A stretch of DNA of 38,101 nucleotides, from positions 1-38,101 of the forward strand of contig CANRID010000024.1 of NCBI GenBank assembly GCA_947630665.1, given 5' to 3'. Below the pieces are notes generated by a model, which was not told the origin of the DNA, did no database searches, and saw only the letters and a program-made list of their open reading frames with translations. The DNA is from an uncultured Bacteroidales bacterium. Its GTDB lineage: Bacteria > Bacteroidota > Bacteroidia > Bacteroidales > UBA932. Made by a program: the position numbers and the translations under genes. Positions 25,178 to 33,639 of the stretch are shown in pieces; position 1 is the first letter of the stretch; the number at the start of each line of letters is the position of its first letter.

Positions 25178-26329
25178 TTATAAAGTCCGGTAAAATTCCA
25201 TTAGCTTATTGCAAAAATTGCTCCACGAAAGCCTGTCTTTTTCCCGGATGATATTTTTTATCATTTCATTCCTCGCCGTTTCTCCGCCCGATCTGCCCTC
25301 CGGAGCCGGAGCATCCCCAAAGTAAATGCGGATAGCCGATGCGACCGCATCCGGGTCGGGCCGATCCACGATCATGCCGGTGCCTCTGTCTCCGATGGTC
25401 TCTTTAAGGCCTCCTGCAGCGGTGGTAATCATCGGGACTTCAAAATGATAGGCCACCGAGCTGACGCCGCTTTGGGTGGCTGAGCGGTAAGGCAATACGC
25501 ACACGTGGGCGGCGGAAAAATAAATCCCTACCCGGCTGTCGGGAATATAATGGGTCGTCAGGTAAATATTCTCCTTCAACGGCGATTCGTCGATCAGCTT
25601 CCTGTACTTCTCGAAACTCCCGTAAGGTTCTCCTGCTATGATCAGTTGGTAGGAGGAATCGAGCTGGGAGAACGCTTCTATGAGGATATCCAATCCTTTA
25701 TATTCCCGGATAAGTCCGAAGAACAGAATGTTTTTCTTGTTTTTTTGTATCCCGATGGTTTTTTCGGCCTCTTCTCTTTCGAGCTTCCGCCCGAAATGGG
25801 AATAGAGCGGATGAGGAATATTCAGATAACGCGCCCGGGGCATAAAACTGAGCAAATCGTTTTTGACCGCATCGCACAATACGATGTATCCGTCATGGGG
25901 CTTTAGAAAATAGCGGGTGAACGGCCGGTCGAAAAAGCGGGGCTCGTGCGGAATGACATTATCTAAGATGGAGATGATTTTGCAGTTTTCATTCATGTGC
26001 CGGGCCACGTATCCCAAGGACGGGGCGAAATAGCTCATCCAGTAACGCATCACCAACAGATCCGGTCCCCAGTTTCGGATAGCCTTAGCCGTGGATACAT
26101 ACGAAAAAGGATTTGCCGTATCCAGCAGGGCTTCGGCCTGCACGGGTACGGCATTGTCTTCCGGAGTCACATATTGTGTTTTTCCCGGGAACAGCAGATT
26201 GGGATATTGGCGCTTGAAATTGAACGCCTTGACGGTATGCCGCTTGCCGAGTTCCTCCAGCAGGCAGGCATTGAACTGCGAAATTCCCCCTCTGTACGGG
26301 TAAAAACACGATAATATTGCGATCTTCAA
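25178..26329 (-). CDS. GT4-family glycosyltransferase
   Basis: 383 residues with a GT-B fold. The N-terminal half opens with K-I-A-I-L-S-C-F-Y-P-Y-R-G-G-I-S-Q, the usual glycine-rich acceptor-side loop. The C-terminal half has F-F-G-L-I-R-E-Y-K-G-L-D (about 206-217) and P-Y-R-S-A-T-Q-S-G-V-x(n)-E (about 285-300), the GT4 donor-binding region with the first Glu of the E-x7-E motif replaced. No signal or membrane helix, so it likely works at the cytoplasmic face. Donor and acceptor cannot be told. It is isolated from any polysaccharide cluster, 9 bp after the Skp-like lipoprotein gene, which suggests a house-keeping envelope role. Confidence 0.85.
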   Translation of the reverse strand: MKIAILSCFYPYRGGISQFNACLLEELGKRHTVKAFNFKRQYPNLLFPGKTQYVTPEDNAVPVQAEALLDTANPFSYVSTAKAIRNWGPDLLVMRYWMSYFAPSLGYVARHMNENCKIISILDNVIPHEPRFFDRPFTRYFLKPHDGYIVLCDAVKNDLLSFMPRARYLNIPHPLYSHFGRKLEREEAEKTIGIQKNKKNILFFGLIREYKGLDILIEAFSQLDSSYQLIIAGEPYGSFEKYRKLIDESPLKENIYLTTHYIPDSRVGIYFSAAHVCVLPYRSATQSGVSSVAYHFEVPMITTAAGGLKETIGDRGTGMIVDRPDPDAVASAIRIYFGDAPAPEGRSGGETARNEMIKNIIREKDRLSWSNFCNKLMEFYRTL

Positions 26330-26338
26330 GCGCCGGGA

Positions 26339-26938
26339 CTATTTTTTGGATTTGACGTATTCTTCGTTCAGTCCGGTCAGTATATCCGCGGTAATGTCCA
26401 ACGACGGAGAGCCCGTCAGCACGGTGGAACCTGCGGTAGTGGTGAGGATCAAGGAGTAATTATGTTCATTATTATATTTTTCCACGTACGTCTGGATGGC
26501 ATCCATGACTTTCCGGTATAATACGGCGTTTTCGTCCTCGATTTCCATCTGTTTCTGTTGTCCCAGATTCTGCAGCTCCTGCTGACGTTCCTGGAGCTGG
26601 TTCTGTTGTTCTTCCATCTGGGTGCGGGTCAACAGCCCTTTCTGTACTTTTGTCTGGAAATCCTTTACGGCATTGTCGAATGTCCTTCCTTTTTTCGCCA
26701 GATCGTCCTGGATGGCCTGTACTTTGGATTCCAGTTCTGATTTCAGGTCGTTGAACATGTCGTACTGGCTGACAAGGGTGTCCATCTGAACATATACGAT
26801 ACTTCCCGCTGCCACGGTTTCTTTGGCCTGGACGCCGGATTCGGCCGTTTGGGCTGCCGGAGCGGAACCGGCGTTGGAATTACAGGAACACAGGAGAGCG
26901 ATGGCCGCAATCGGCAGAATGATTTTTAATGATTTCAT
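26339..26938 (-). CDS. Skp/OmpH-like lipoprotein
   Basis: 199 residues from the ATG at 26938; the upstream in-frame extension (16 residues) is rejected because it would precede the signal peptide. The signal ends in the lipobox L-C-S-C with C19 lipidated, followed by an Ala/Ser/Gln-rich tether. Residues about 50-190 match the OmpH/Skp pattern: an initial beta strand (I-V-Y-V-Q-M-D-T-L), a long Gln/Glu/Lys-rich coiled coil (about 70-150), and a closing Y-S-L-I-L strand. Skp proteins are periplasmic holdases for outer-membrane proteins; lipidation would tether this one to a membrane. It lies 44 bp after pdxJ and 9 bp before the glycosyltransferase gene. Confidence 0.85.
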   Translation of the reverse strand: MKSLKIILPIAAIALLCSCNSNAGSAPAAQTAESGVQAKETVAAGSIVYVQMDTLVSQYDMFNDLKSELESKVQAIQDDLAKKGRTFDNAVKDFQTKVQKGLLTRTQMEEQQNQLQERQQELQNLGQQKQMEIEDENAVLYRKVMDAIQTYVEKYNNEHNYSLILTTTAGSTVLTGSPSLDITADILTGLNEEYVKSKK

Positions 26939-26982
26939 ATCAGGATTATTGTTTATTAATTTTACAATTATATTAATTATAT

Positions 26983-27735
26983 TCATTGAATTTCATTTGA
27001 AACGGACAAATATAGAAAAAAATCGGATAACTCCCTGCGGTAAGCCTGAATTGTATTCTCCAGACCCAGATATAAGGCGTCGCATATAAGGGCATGTCCG
27101 ATGGAAACTTCCGATAGCCCGGGGATATTGCGGTTGAAATATCTCAGGTTGTCCAGGTTCAGGTCATGACCGGCATTCAATCCCAATCCGCACCGGACGG
27201 CTTCTTCGGCGGCTTTTACATAAGGCTCGATAGCCGCTTCCCGGTTGCAGGCGTATTTTTTCGCATAACTTTCCGTATAAAGTTCCACCCGGTCGCAGCC
27301 GGTGTCCGCCGCGTTCTTTATCATTTCGGGAACGGGATCGATAAAGATGGAAACCCGTATTCCGTTTTCCTTGAAAGTCTTGCAGATATTTTTAAGGAAA
27401 GTCTTGTTTTTAACGGTATCCCATCCTGCATTGGAAGTGAGGGCATCGGCCGCATCGGGCACTAAAGTTACCTGGGCCGGTCTGACTTTCAGCACCAGTT
27501 CCGTAAAGGCGGGAACGGGATTCCCTTCTATATTGAACTCGGTGGTAAGCACGGGTTTGAGTTCCAGTACGTCCCGATAGCGGATATGCCGCTGGTCCGG
27601 GCGGGGATGCACCGTTATCCCCTGGGCTCCGAATCTTTCGCAATCCAGCGCCGCTTTTATTACATCGGGCAGATTGCCTCCCCGGGCGTTGCGCAGGGTC
27701 GCTATTTTATTGATGTTAACGCTTAAAGTGGTCAT
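26983..27735 (-). CDS. pdxJ: Pyridoxine 5'-phosphate synthase
   Basis: 250 residues from the ATG at 27735. The TIM-barrel enzyme closes the pyridoxine ring from 1-deoxyxylulose-5-phosphate and aminoacetone phosphate. Catalytic H43 ([10 protein letters not shown]), E66/E70 (T-T-E-F-N-I-E-G) and a late His in L-N-A-G-H-D-L-N match the E. coli H45, E72, H193 set. The gene diverges from nadK; an exact -7 element lies upstream at 27801-27808. It appears to head a minus-strand series with the Skp-like lipoprotein, glycosyltransferase, purC and LysM genes. Confidence 0.96.
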   Translation of the reverse strand: MTTLSVNINKIATLRNARGGNLPDVIKAALDCERFGAQGITVHPRPDQRHIRYRDVLELKPVLTTEFNIEGNPVPAFTELVLKVRPAQVTLVPDAADALTSNAGWDTVKNKTFLKNICKTFKENGIRVSIFIDPVPEMIKNAADTGCDRVELYTESYAKKYACNREAAIEPYVKAAEEAVRCGLGLNAGHDLNLDNLRYFNRNIPGLSEVSIGHALICDALYLGLENTIQAYRRELSDFFLYLSVSNEIQ

Positions 27736-27800
27736 AATAGAGGCCGATAAAAACCGTAATGAATGTTGTTTCTGTCGGGAAGACGGCTTCCTTCTTATGA

Positions 27801-27808
27801 CAAAAGTA
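27801..27808 (-). promoter_or_regulatory. -7 promoter element of pdxJ
   Basis: On the minus strand the bases read TACTTTTG, an exact TAnnTTTG match, 65 bases before the pdxJ start. No TTTG stands at the proper -33 spacing. Confidence 0.4.
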
Positions 27809-27857
27809 TACATATTTTATTAAAATTGTATATCTTGCGTCAAATTTAAAAGTAAAA

Positions 27858-28772
27858 ATGAAAATTGCCTTTTACGGGAGAAAAATAGATGCGTCTGATT
27901 TTGAAAAACTTTCCCTTCTGATTTCTAAATTGCACACAAGCGGAAAAGTACGGTTTTACTGGTACAGGCCGTTCTATGATTCTTTAAACGGCGGTGTAGG
28001 AGATATTCCCGCGGAGGGATTTTTTACCTCCCATGCGGACCTGCCTCGGGATACGGAACTGTTTTTGGCGTTGGGCGGAGACGGGACTTTTTTGGAATCC
28101 CTGACGTTAGTAAGGGACCGGAAGATTCCGGTTGCCGGAATCAATTTCGGACGGTTGGGCTTTCTGACTACCGCCTATGTGGAGGAAGGGGATGCCTGTC
28201 GGGAAAAATGCAATCTTTGGATCGACCGGCTGCTGAGGGGCGATTATGAAATAGAAAAACGCTCTCTGCTTCATCTGGAATGCCGGTCGGGAATCTTGCC
28301 GGAGGATTTTTACCCGTATGCGTTGAACGAAATCGCTATCCAACGGATCAGTCCCGTAATGATGGAAATAGAAATTGCCGTAGACGGGGATGTCCTTCCG
28401 CGTTATTGGGCGGATGGGATACTTATCGGAAGCGCGACCGGTTCCACGGCCTATTCGTTAAGCATCGGAGGTCCGATCGTGACCCCGGACTCCCGGGTGC
28501 TTATCATTGCTCCTGTCGCGCCCCATAATCTCAATATCAGACCTTTGATCGTTCCCGACAGCTCCCGTATAGAGATATCGTTCCGCAGCCGCCAGAGAAC
28601 CGGACTGCTCACGGCCGATAACCGGTCGTTCGATTTGCCGCAGGGGGAGCGGATAACGATTTCAAAGGCGTCTTTTGATCTGGATTGCGTTTCCGTCAAT
28701 AATAATTTCATCGAAGCTCTTCACCAGAAGCTTTTGTGGGGAGAAGACAGAAGGAATACGCCCAGAAGTTGA
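27858..28772 (+). CDS. nadK: NAD kinase
   Basis: 304 residues. The kinase signature GGDGTFLE is at 73-80, the N-E-I-A-I region near 158-162, and the glycine-rich G-S-A-T-G-S-T-A-Y-S-L-S-x-G-G-P segment near 193-210. It phosphorylates NAD to NADP, feeding the NADPH used by TrxB and GdhA encoded in the same window. It begins a plus-strand run (nadK, uppS, bamA, skp, skp) that is a familiar Bacteroidales order next to divergent pdxJ. Confidence 0.95.
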   Translation: MKIAFYGRKIDASDFEKLSLLISKLHTSGKVRFYWYRPFYDSLNGGVGDIPAEGFFTSHADLPRDTELFLALGGDGTFLESLTLVRDRKIPVAGINFGRLGFLTTAYVEEGDACREKCNLWIDRLLRGDYEIEKRSLLHLECRSGILPEDFYPYALNEIAIQRISPVMMEIEIAVDGDVLPRYWADGILIGSATGSTAYSLSIGGPIVTPDSRVLIIAPVAPHNLNIRPLIVPDSSRIEISFRSRQRTGLLTADNRSFDLPQGERITISKASFDLDCVSVNNNFIEALHQKLLWGEDRRNTPRS

Positions 28773-28805
28773 GAAACCGGCTGTATAATTTTAAGGGAAA
28801 ATAAT

Positions 28806-28813
28806 TATATTTG
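28806..28813 (+). promoter_or_regulatory. -7 promoter element of uppS-bamA
   Basis: TATATTTG, an exact -7 match, lies 32 bases before the uppS ATG and 33 bases after the nadK stop. The -33 position (around 28782) has no TTTG. It may add transcription of uppS-bamA-skp to read-through from nadK. Confidence 0.5.
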
Positions 28814-28845
28814 CGTTTTCTTATGAGAATCTGCGATTGGAAGAT

Positions 28846-29586
28846 ATGGCAATAGACAACAGGATCCCGCGGCACGTTGCCATTATAATGGATGGGAACG
28901 GAAGATGGGCCGAAAAGAGAGGCCGGGAGCGCGTTTACGGACATAAGGAGGGCGCAGAGAGCGTGCGGGCCTGTGTGAAATACGCGATAGAGAAGGGAAT
29001 AAGGTATTTAAGCCTGTTTGCGTTTTCGGAGGAAAACTGGAACCGCCCGCAGGAAGAAGTGGAAGCCTTGATGAGCTTGATGTTGAAATCCATTTCGGAC
29101 GAGACTCCTTTATTTCTGCAGAACGGTATCCGGTTCCGGGTGATTGGGGATTTCAGTCGCCTGTCCGAGAAACTCCGCAGGGAAATAGACGATTGCATGA
29201 AACTGACGGAACCCAATACGACGCTGGATCTGATTATTTTCCTTAGTTATAGCGGCAAATGGGATATCCTGCAGGCTGTAAACCGGTATGTGGCGGATCT
29301 GTATGGGAAGGACGGGGGCGGAAGTTTCTCCCGTAGCGGCGGTTCTGTTCCGCAATTGGATGCCCGGACCCTTTCTTCATATCTGAGTACTGCCGGCATT
29401 CCCGACCCCGATCTGCTTATCCGCACCAGCGGTGAACAGCGGATCAGTAATTTTATGTTATGGCAAACGGCTTATACCGAGTACTATTTTACTGAGATTC
29501 TTTGGCCCGATTTTCGCACAACGGAGTTTCAACTAGCTTTGGATGCGTTCTCTCAAAGGGATAGAAGGTATGGAAAAGTAAAATAA
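28846..29586 (+). CDS. uppS: Undecaprenyl diphosphate synthase (isoprenyl transferase)
   Basis: 246 residues from the ATG at 28846, with GGAAG six bases upstream. Catalytic D16 lies in the I-M-D-G-N-G-R-W motif, followed by G-H-x-x-G and S-E-E-N-W-N-R-P (about 63-70); the late motifs R-T-S-G-E-Q-R-I-S-N-F and E-I-L-W-P-D-F are present. The enzyme adds eight isopentenyl units to farnesyl diphosphate, producing the lipid carrier for peptidoglycan and surface glycans. bamA follows after 33 bp. Confidence 0.96.
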   Translation: MAIDNRIPRHVAIIMDGNGRWAEKRGRERVYGHKEGAESVRACVKYAIEKGIRYLSLFAFSEENWNRPQEEVEALMSLMLKSISDETPLFLQNGIRFRVIGDFSRLSEKLRREIDDCMKLTEPNTTLDLIIFLSYSGKWDILQAVNRYVADLYGKDGGGSFSRSGGSVPQLDARTLSSYLSTAGIPDPDLLIRTSGEQRISNFMLWQTAYTEYYFTEILWPDFRTTEFQLALDAFSQRDRRYGKVK

Positions 29587-29619
29587 AGAATTTGTTTTAT
29601 TTGCAGTTACAGAAATTAA

Positions 29620-32142
29620 ATGAGGTTATTTAGAATACTTATTATTTTGGCATTGCTGGCGCCAGTACACCTTTTAGCCCAAAATGAGGATGGGCGTAAT
29701 AACGTTACCGTAGATTATACCAGTCCTAAAAAATATATCATCGGGGGTTTTGCCGTCAGCGGTATCAAATATCTGAGCGAAGACCAGATTCTTTCCATTA
29801 CCGGTCTCCAGAAAGGGGACGAGATTACCGTTCCGAGCGAGGAATTATCCCAAATGCTCAAACGTATATGGGCGCAGCGTTATTTTTCAGATGCCGGATT
29901 CTATATCGATTCCATAAATAATACGAAAGATACTATTATCTTGGGCCTTAGACTGATGGAGCGTCCGCGCGTTTCCAGATGGCAATTCAAGGGAATTAAG
30001 AAATCCGAGCAAACCGATTTGCAGGAAAGGCTCAAGTTCCGCCGGGGTATGGGATTGTCCGATTACATGGTTAAAAACTATATTGATCTCATTAAAAAAT
30101 ATTATGATGAAAAAGGGTTTCTCAAGACGGACGTGAATGTGCTGCAGGAGAATGATACGGTTATTAAAAATGCCGTGAGGGTGACTTTCAATGTCGAGAG
30201 GGGACCCAAGGTGAAGATCAAGAAGATTACCTTTCAGGGAAATGATAATGTAAAGAATTCCAAACTGGCCAAAGCCATGAAGAAAACCAAGGATATGCGG
30301 TTCGCGAATATCCTTAAAAGCAAGAAATTCAATAAAAAGGAATACGATAATGATAAGCAGAGCCTGATCCAGGCGTTTAACGAGGCAGGTTATCGGGACG
30401 CTGTGATTCTGAAAGATTCGATGTATTATATCGAACCCGACAGGCTGAGGCTGGATTTCGTATTCGATCAGGGGAAAAAATATTATTTCAGGGATATAAC
30501 CTGGACGGGAAATTCCATTTATGCCTCCGAACAGCTGAACGATGTCCTCCGGATCAAGAAGGGGGATGTATATGATGTGGTAACGATGCAGAAACGGTTG
30601 TTCGGAGATCCCAAGCAGCAGGATATGGATGTGAGACGGCTTTATACCGACAAGGGATATTTGTTTTTTGACCTGACTCCGGTAGAGCTGAATATCGAAG
30701 GGGATTCCGTGGATGTGGAAATGCGCATCCGGGAAGGCAAGCCCGCTACATTCAATAATGTGATAATAAACGGGAATACCATTACCAACGAGAAAGTGGC
30801 GCGGCGGGCTCTTTTCACCAGGCCCGGTTATCTTTACAGCCAGAGCGATTTTGAAAGATCCATGAGGGAACTGGCTTCCATCGGACATTTCGATCCCGAA
30901 AAAATCATGTCCGAGAGCGGATACAATCTTTTGCCTAATCCTATTAACAATACGGTGGATGTCGCCTATAACGTAGAGGAGAAGCCCAACAGCCAGCTCG
31001 AACTGTCGGGAGGATGGGGCGGAAATACTTTTGTGGGTACTGTCGGGTTGAGTTTCAATAACTTTTCCATTAAAAGAGTTTTCCAGAAGCATGCCTGGAG
31101 ACCCGTGCCGCTGGGGGACGGACAGTCGCTTTCCCTCCGGTTCCAGACCAACGGAACCTATTATACGGCTTTATCGGCAAGTTTCGTAGAGCCGTGGCTG
31201 TTCGGCAAGAAGCCCACTTCCCTGAGTTTGTCTCTCTATTATACGCGCCAGACTAATTCCTATTATTTCTATCAGAACTCCGACGAGTATATGGAAGTGT
31301 TCGGGGCGGCCGTCGGTATCGGTACGCGTTTGAAATGGCCCGATAACTATTTTGTGTTGTATAACGAAATAAGCTGGCAGACCTATAAATTGAAAAACTG
31401 GAATTATAATTTCCTGTTTAATACGGGACTGTCCAATAATTTCAGTTATAAGATTTCCTTGAACCGTAATTCCACGGACCAGCCGATCTATCCCCGTGGA
31501 GGTTCCGATATTATGCTGAGTGTGCAGCTGACTCCTCCGTATTCGCTTTTCCGGAAAAAGGATACGGATTACAAGAATATGCCGGACGAAAAGAAATATA
31601 AATGGATCGAATACCATAAGTGGACTTTCAAGAGCGCGGTATATACGAAGCTGATCGGGGATCTGGTGTTGAAGACGGCGGCCGATTTCGGCTATTTAGG
31701 ATATTACGACCGGAATCTGGGTTATTCTCCTTTCGAGGGTTTCCTGGTCGGCGGTGACGGAATGAGCGGTTATAATACATACGGATCGGAGATCATCGGT
31801 TTGCGCGGGTATCATAATAATACGCTTACGCCGATTATCGACAACGCGTATGCCGGTAACGTTTATGATAAGTTTACTGTGGAGCTGAGGTATCCGGTGG
31901 TATTGCAACCGCAGTCCACCATTTATGCGTTGCTGTTTTTGGAAGGTGGTAACTGTTGGTCGGATATCAAGAAGTTCAATCCGTTCTCTATCAAAAGATC
32001 GGCTGGCATAGGACTGCGCGTGATGCTTCCGATTGTCGGGATGCTGGGGATAGACTGGGGATATGGATTCGATCATGAAAATTCGGACGGATTCCTCAAG
32101 GGAGGCAGTAATTTCCACTTCGTAATAGGGCAGCAATTCTAA
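29620..32142 (+). CDS. bamA: Outer membrane protein assembly factor BamA
   Basis: 840 residues. A signal peptide (about 1-20, cut after LLA) is followed by POTRA domains over about residues 35-450; repeated patterns such as F-K-G-I-K, F-Q-G-N-D-N-V-K and W-T-G-N-S mark their strands. The 16-strand barrel occupies about 460-840, starting near G-G-W-G-G and ending in Q-Q-F with a terminal Phe. The loop-6 signature appears as G-L-R-G-Y. BamA is the essential insertase for beta-barrel proteins. With uppS before it and two Skp genes after it, the cluster couples outer-membrane protein delivery and insertion. Confidence 0.96.
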   Translation: MRLFRILIILALLAPVHLLAQNEDGRNNVTVDYTSPKKYIIGGFAVSGIKYLSEDQILSITGLQKGDEITVPSEELSQMLKRIWAQRYFSDAGFYIDSINNTKDTIILGLRLMERPRVSRWQFKGIKKSEQTDLQERLKFRRGMGLSDYMVKNYIDLIKKYYDEKGFLKTDVNVLQENDTVIKNAVRVTFNVERGPKVKIKKITFQGNDNVKNSKLAKAMKKTKDMRFANILKSKKFNKKEYDNDKQSLIQAFNEAGYRDAVILKDSMYYIEPDRLRLDFVFDQGKKYYFRDITWTGNSIYASEQLNDVLRIKKGDVYDVVTMQKRLFGDPKQQDMDVRRLYTDKGYLFFDLTPVELNIEGDSVDVEMRIREGKPATFNNVIINGNTITNEKVARRALFTRPGYLYSQSDFERSMRELASIGHFDPEKIMSESGYNLLPNPINNTVDVAYNVEEKPNSQLELSGGWGGNTFVGTVGLSFNNFSIKRVFQKHAWRPVPLGDGQSLSLRFQTNGTYYTALSASFVEPWLFGKKPTSLSLSLYYTRQTNSYYFYQNSDEYMEVFGAAVGIGTRLKWPDNYFVLYNEISWQTYKLKNWNYNFLFNTGLSNNFSYKISLNRNSTDQPIYPRGGSDIMLSVQLTPPYSLFRKKDTDYKNMPDEKKYKWIEYHKWTFKSAVYTKLIGDLVLKTAADFGYLGYYDRNLGYSPFEGFLVGGDGMSGYNTYGSEIIGLRGYHNNTLTPIIDNAYAGNVYDKFTVELRYPVVLQPQSTIYALLFLEGGNCWSDIKKFNPFSIKRSAGIGLRVMLPIVGMLGIDWGYGFDHENSDGFLKGGSNFHFVIGQQF

Positions 32143-32285
32143 ACGGAGGGGTCCGTGGAAGAGGTCATAAATCGTGTGCGTATATTGTTTCGGCGGGGGA
32201 GAGTCAACCGTTTTAACGGAAAAGATGTTGTATTGTTACCGGAATGTAAAAATTAAAAAGAAAGTTGGTTAAATATCAAAAGATT

Positions 32286-32795
32286 ATGAAAAGGTTTGTT
32301 TTATTGGTGCTGGCGGCCGTATTTTGTTCGCTGACACTGAGAGCCCAGAAAATCGGGTACATGAATACCGAGACCATATTATCTAAAATTCCTGAATATG
32401 CTGCGGCTCAAGAACAACTTGAAAAACTTAACGATCAATATAAATCGAGGATTGAAAACGATTATAAGGACATCGAGCGGCTCTATCAGAGCTATCAATC
32501 TTCCAAAGCTTCGCTCTCCGAGTATCAGAGGAGCCAGCGGGAATCCGAAATTATCAGCAAGGAGCGGGCGGTAAAGGAATTGCAGAAGACTTATTTCGGT
32601 CCCGACGGTTATATGCAGAAAAAAACGGAAGAGCTTTTGACTCCTATCCGGAATAAAGTGCAGGGTGCAATCGATAAAATTGCAAAAGAAGAGGGATTTA
32701 TGCTTATCTTTGATCTCGCAGCCCTCCAGGGAGTGGTGTATGATAACCCTCAGTACGACTTAAGTGCCAGAGTTTTAACAATATTGAACTATTAA
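32286..32795 (+). CDS. Skp/OmpH-family periplasmic chaperone (first copy)
   Basis: 169 residues from the ATG at 32286; an upstream start would add seven residues before the signal peptide. Signal residues 1-20 (ends L-R-A-Q). The mature protein has the Skp layout: strand K-I-G-Y-M-N-T-E, coiled coil about 40-115, closing strand F-M-L-I-F-D. It should form trimers that hold unfolded outer-membrane proteins in the periplasm before delivery to BamA. The 143-bp gap after bamA has no clear terminator. Confidence 0.92.
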   Translation: MKRFVLLVLAAVFCSLTLRAQKIGYMNTETILSKIPEYAAAQEQLEKLNDQYKSRIENDYKDIERLYQSYQSSKASLSEYQRSQRESEIISKERAVKELQKTYFGPDGYMQKKTEELLTPIRNKVQGAIDKIAKEEGFMLIFDLAALQGVVYDNPQYDLSARVLTILNY

Positions 32796-32823
32796 ATAAA
32801 AATCAATAAATTAAAATTTGAAT

Positions 32824-33381
32824 ATGAAAAACATTACAAGGGTTTTAGGAGTAGCTCTGATGCTGGTTTCCGCCCAATCATTCGCTCAAAATTTTAAATT
32901 CGGCCATGTGAATCTTCAGGAGCTGGTGGCATTGATGCCGGAAATGGATTCAGCCAATGTGAAACTGGAGAAATATGCCAAGGAACTGGATGAAACGATG
33001 GGAGGCATGCAATCCGAACTCCAGACTAAATTCGCCGATTATCAGCAGAAAAGCAGTACATGGACAGCCGCCATACTGGAGGCGAAGCAACGCGAATTGA
33101 ACGAGATGCAGCAACGTCTGTCGCAGTTCCAGGAAAACGCGAATCAGGAATATATGACTATGCGTAATTCTTTATATGCGCCTATCGTAAAGAAAGCAAG
33201 CGATGCTTTGGAGAAAATCGGAAAAGACAACGGTTTTACTTATATTTTCGATTTGTCTTCCGCCAGTATCCCGTATGTAAACGAGAGCGTAAGCGTGGAT
33301 GTAATGCCGATGGCCAAAAAGGCCCTTGATATTCCGGCGGATAAAAAATTACCGGTACCGCAGCAGGCTCAGGCCAATTAG
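32824..33381 (+). CDS. Skp/OmpH-family periplasmic chaperone (second copy)
   Basis: 185 residues from the ATG at 32824. Signal peptide about 1-21 (ends S-F-A-Q). Mature part: strand F-K-F-G-H-V-N-L-Q-E-L, a coiled coil about 45-120 rich in Gln, and closing strand F-T-Y-I-F-D-L, followed by a Pro/Gln-rich tail. The two adjacent copies have diverged clearly, so they are an old duplication and may serve different clients. A strong terminator ends the run 58 bp downstream; murI, which I recall following this cluster in many Bacteroidales, is not here. Confidence 0.92.
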   Translation: MKNITRVLGVALMLVSAQSFAQNFKFGHVNLQELVALMPEMDSANVKLEKYAKELDETMGGMQSELQTKFADYQQKSSTWTAAILEAKQRELNEMQQRLSQFQENANQEYMTMRNSLYAPIVKKASDALEKIGKDNGFTYIFDLSSASIPYVNESVSVDVMPMAKKALDIPADKKLPVPQQAQAN

Positions 33382-33439
33382 AGTTCCGCGGGCTGTCGGG
33401 AAAACAGCAACAGTGCCAGGTAAAAAAGAGTTAAAAGAG

Positions 33440-33477
33440 CGATTCTAAAGCCGGTCCGGTTTTGGAATCGTTTTTTT
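33440..33477 (+). terminator. Rho-independent terminator after the bamA-skp cluster
   Basis: CGATTCTAAA (33440-33449) pairs with TTTGGAATCG (33461-33470), one G-U pair, over an 11-nt loop that can itself pair (CCGG/CCGG), followed by seven T residues. Strong and correctly placed. Confidence 0.9.
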
Positions 33478-33566
33478 GTTCGGGCATATAAATTGCAATC
33501 CGAATATAAAAACGCAGGTTTGAATATAATTTTATTAATATTTACCTCGGAATAAAGAAATATGAT

Positions 33567-33574
33567 TACATTTG
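33567..33574 (+). promoter_or_regulatory. -7 promoter element of korAB
   Basis: TACATTTG is an exact -7 match 65 bases before korA. The nearest -33 candidate, TTTA at 33541-33544, has one mismatch and a slightly long 22-bp spacer. The interval 33478-33639 is AT-rich and otherwise empty. Confidence 0.5.
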
Positions 33575-33639
33575 TATAAGATTTGAGCAAATATAACAGA
33601 TTTGCCATAACCATAAAGTAACTTTAGAGAACATTCAAT

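Larger units (their letters stand above)
3813..33401. repeat. Dispersed 9-mer CTGTCGGGA (16 copies)
   Basis: By eye the exact 9-mer occurs on the plus strand at 4521, 8925, 9606, 13260, 18454, 23023, 25536, 27772, 28196, 31003 and 33393, and as its complement TCCCGACAG at 3813, 6122, 7902, 23392 and 28553. A random 9-mer counted on both strands should appear about 0.3 times in a window of this size. Copies fall in every codon phase and in four intergenic gaps (3813, 9606, 27772, 33393), so codon preference alone does not explain them. The one-base variant TTGTCGGGA occurs at least five more times. None is found before 3813 or after 33401. Flanking bases show no extended consensus. Confidence 0.75.
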
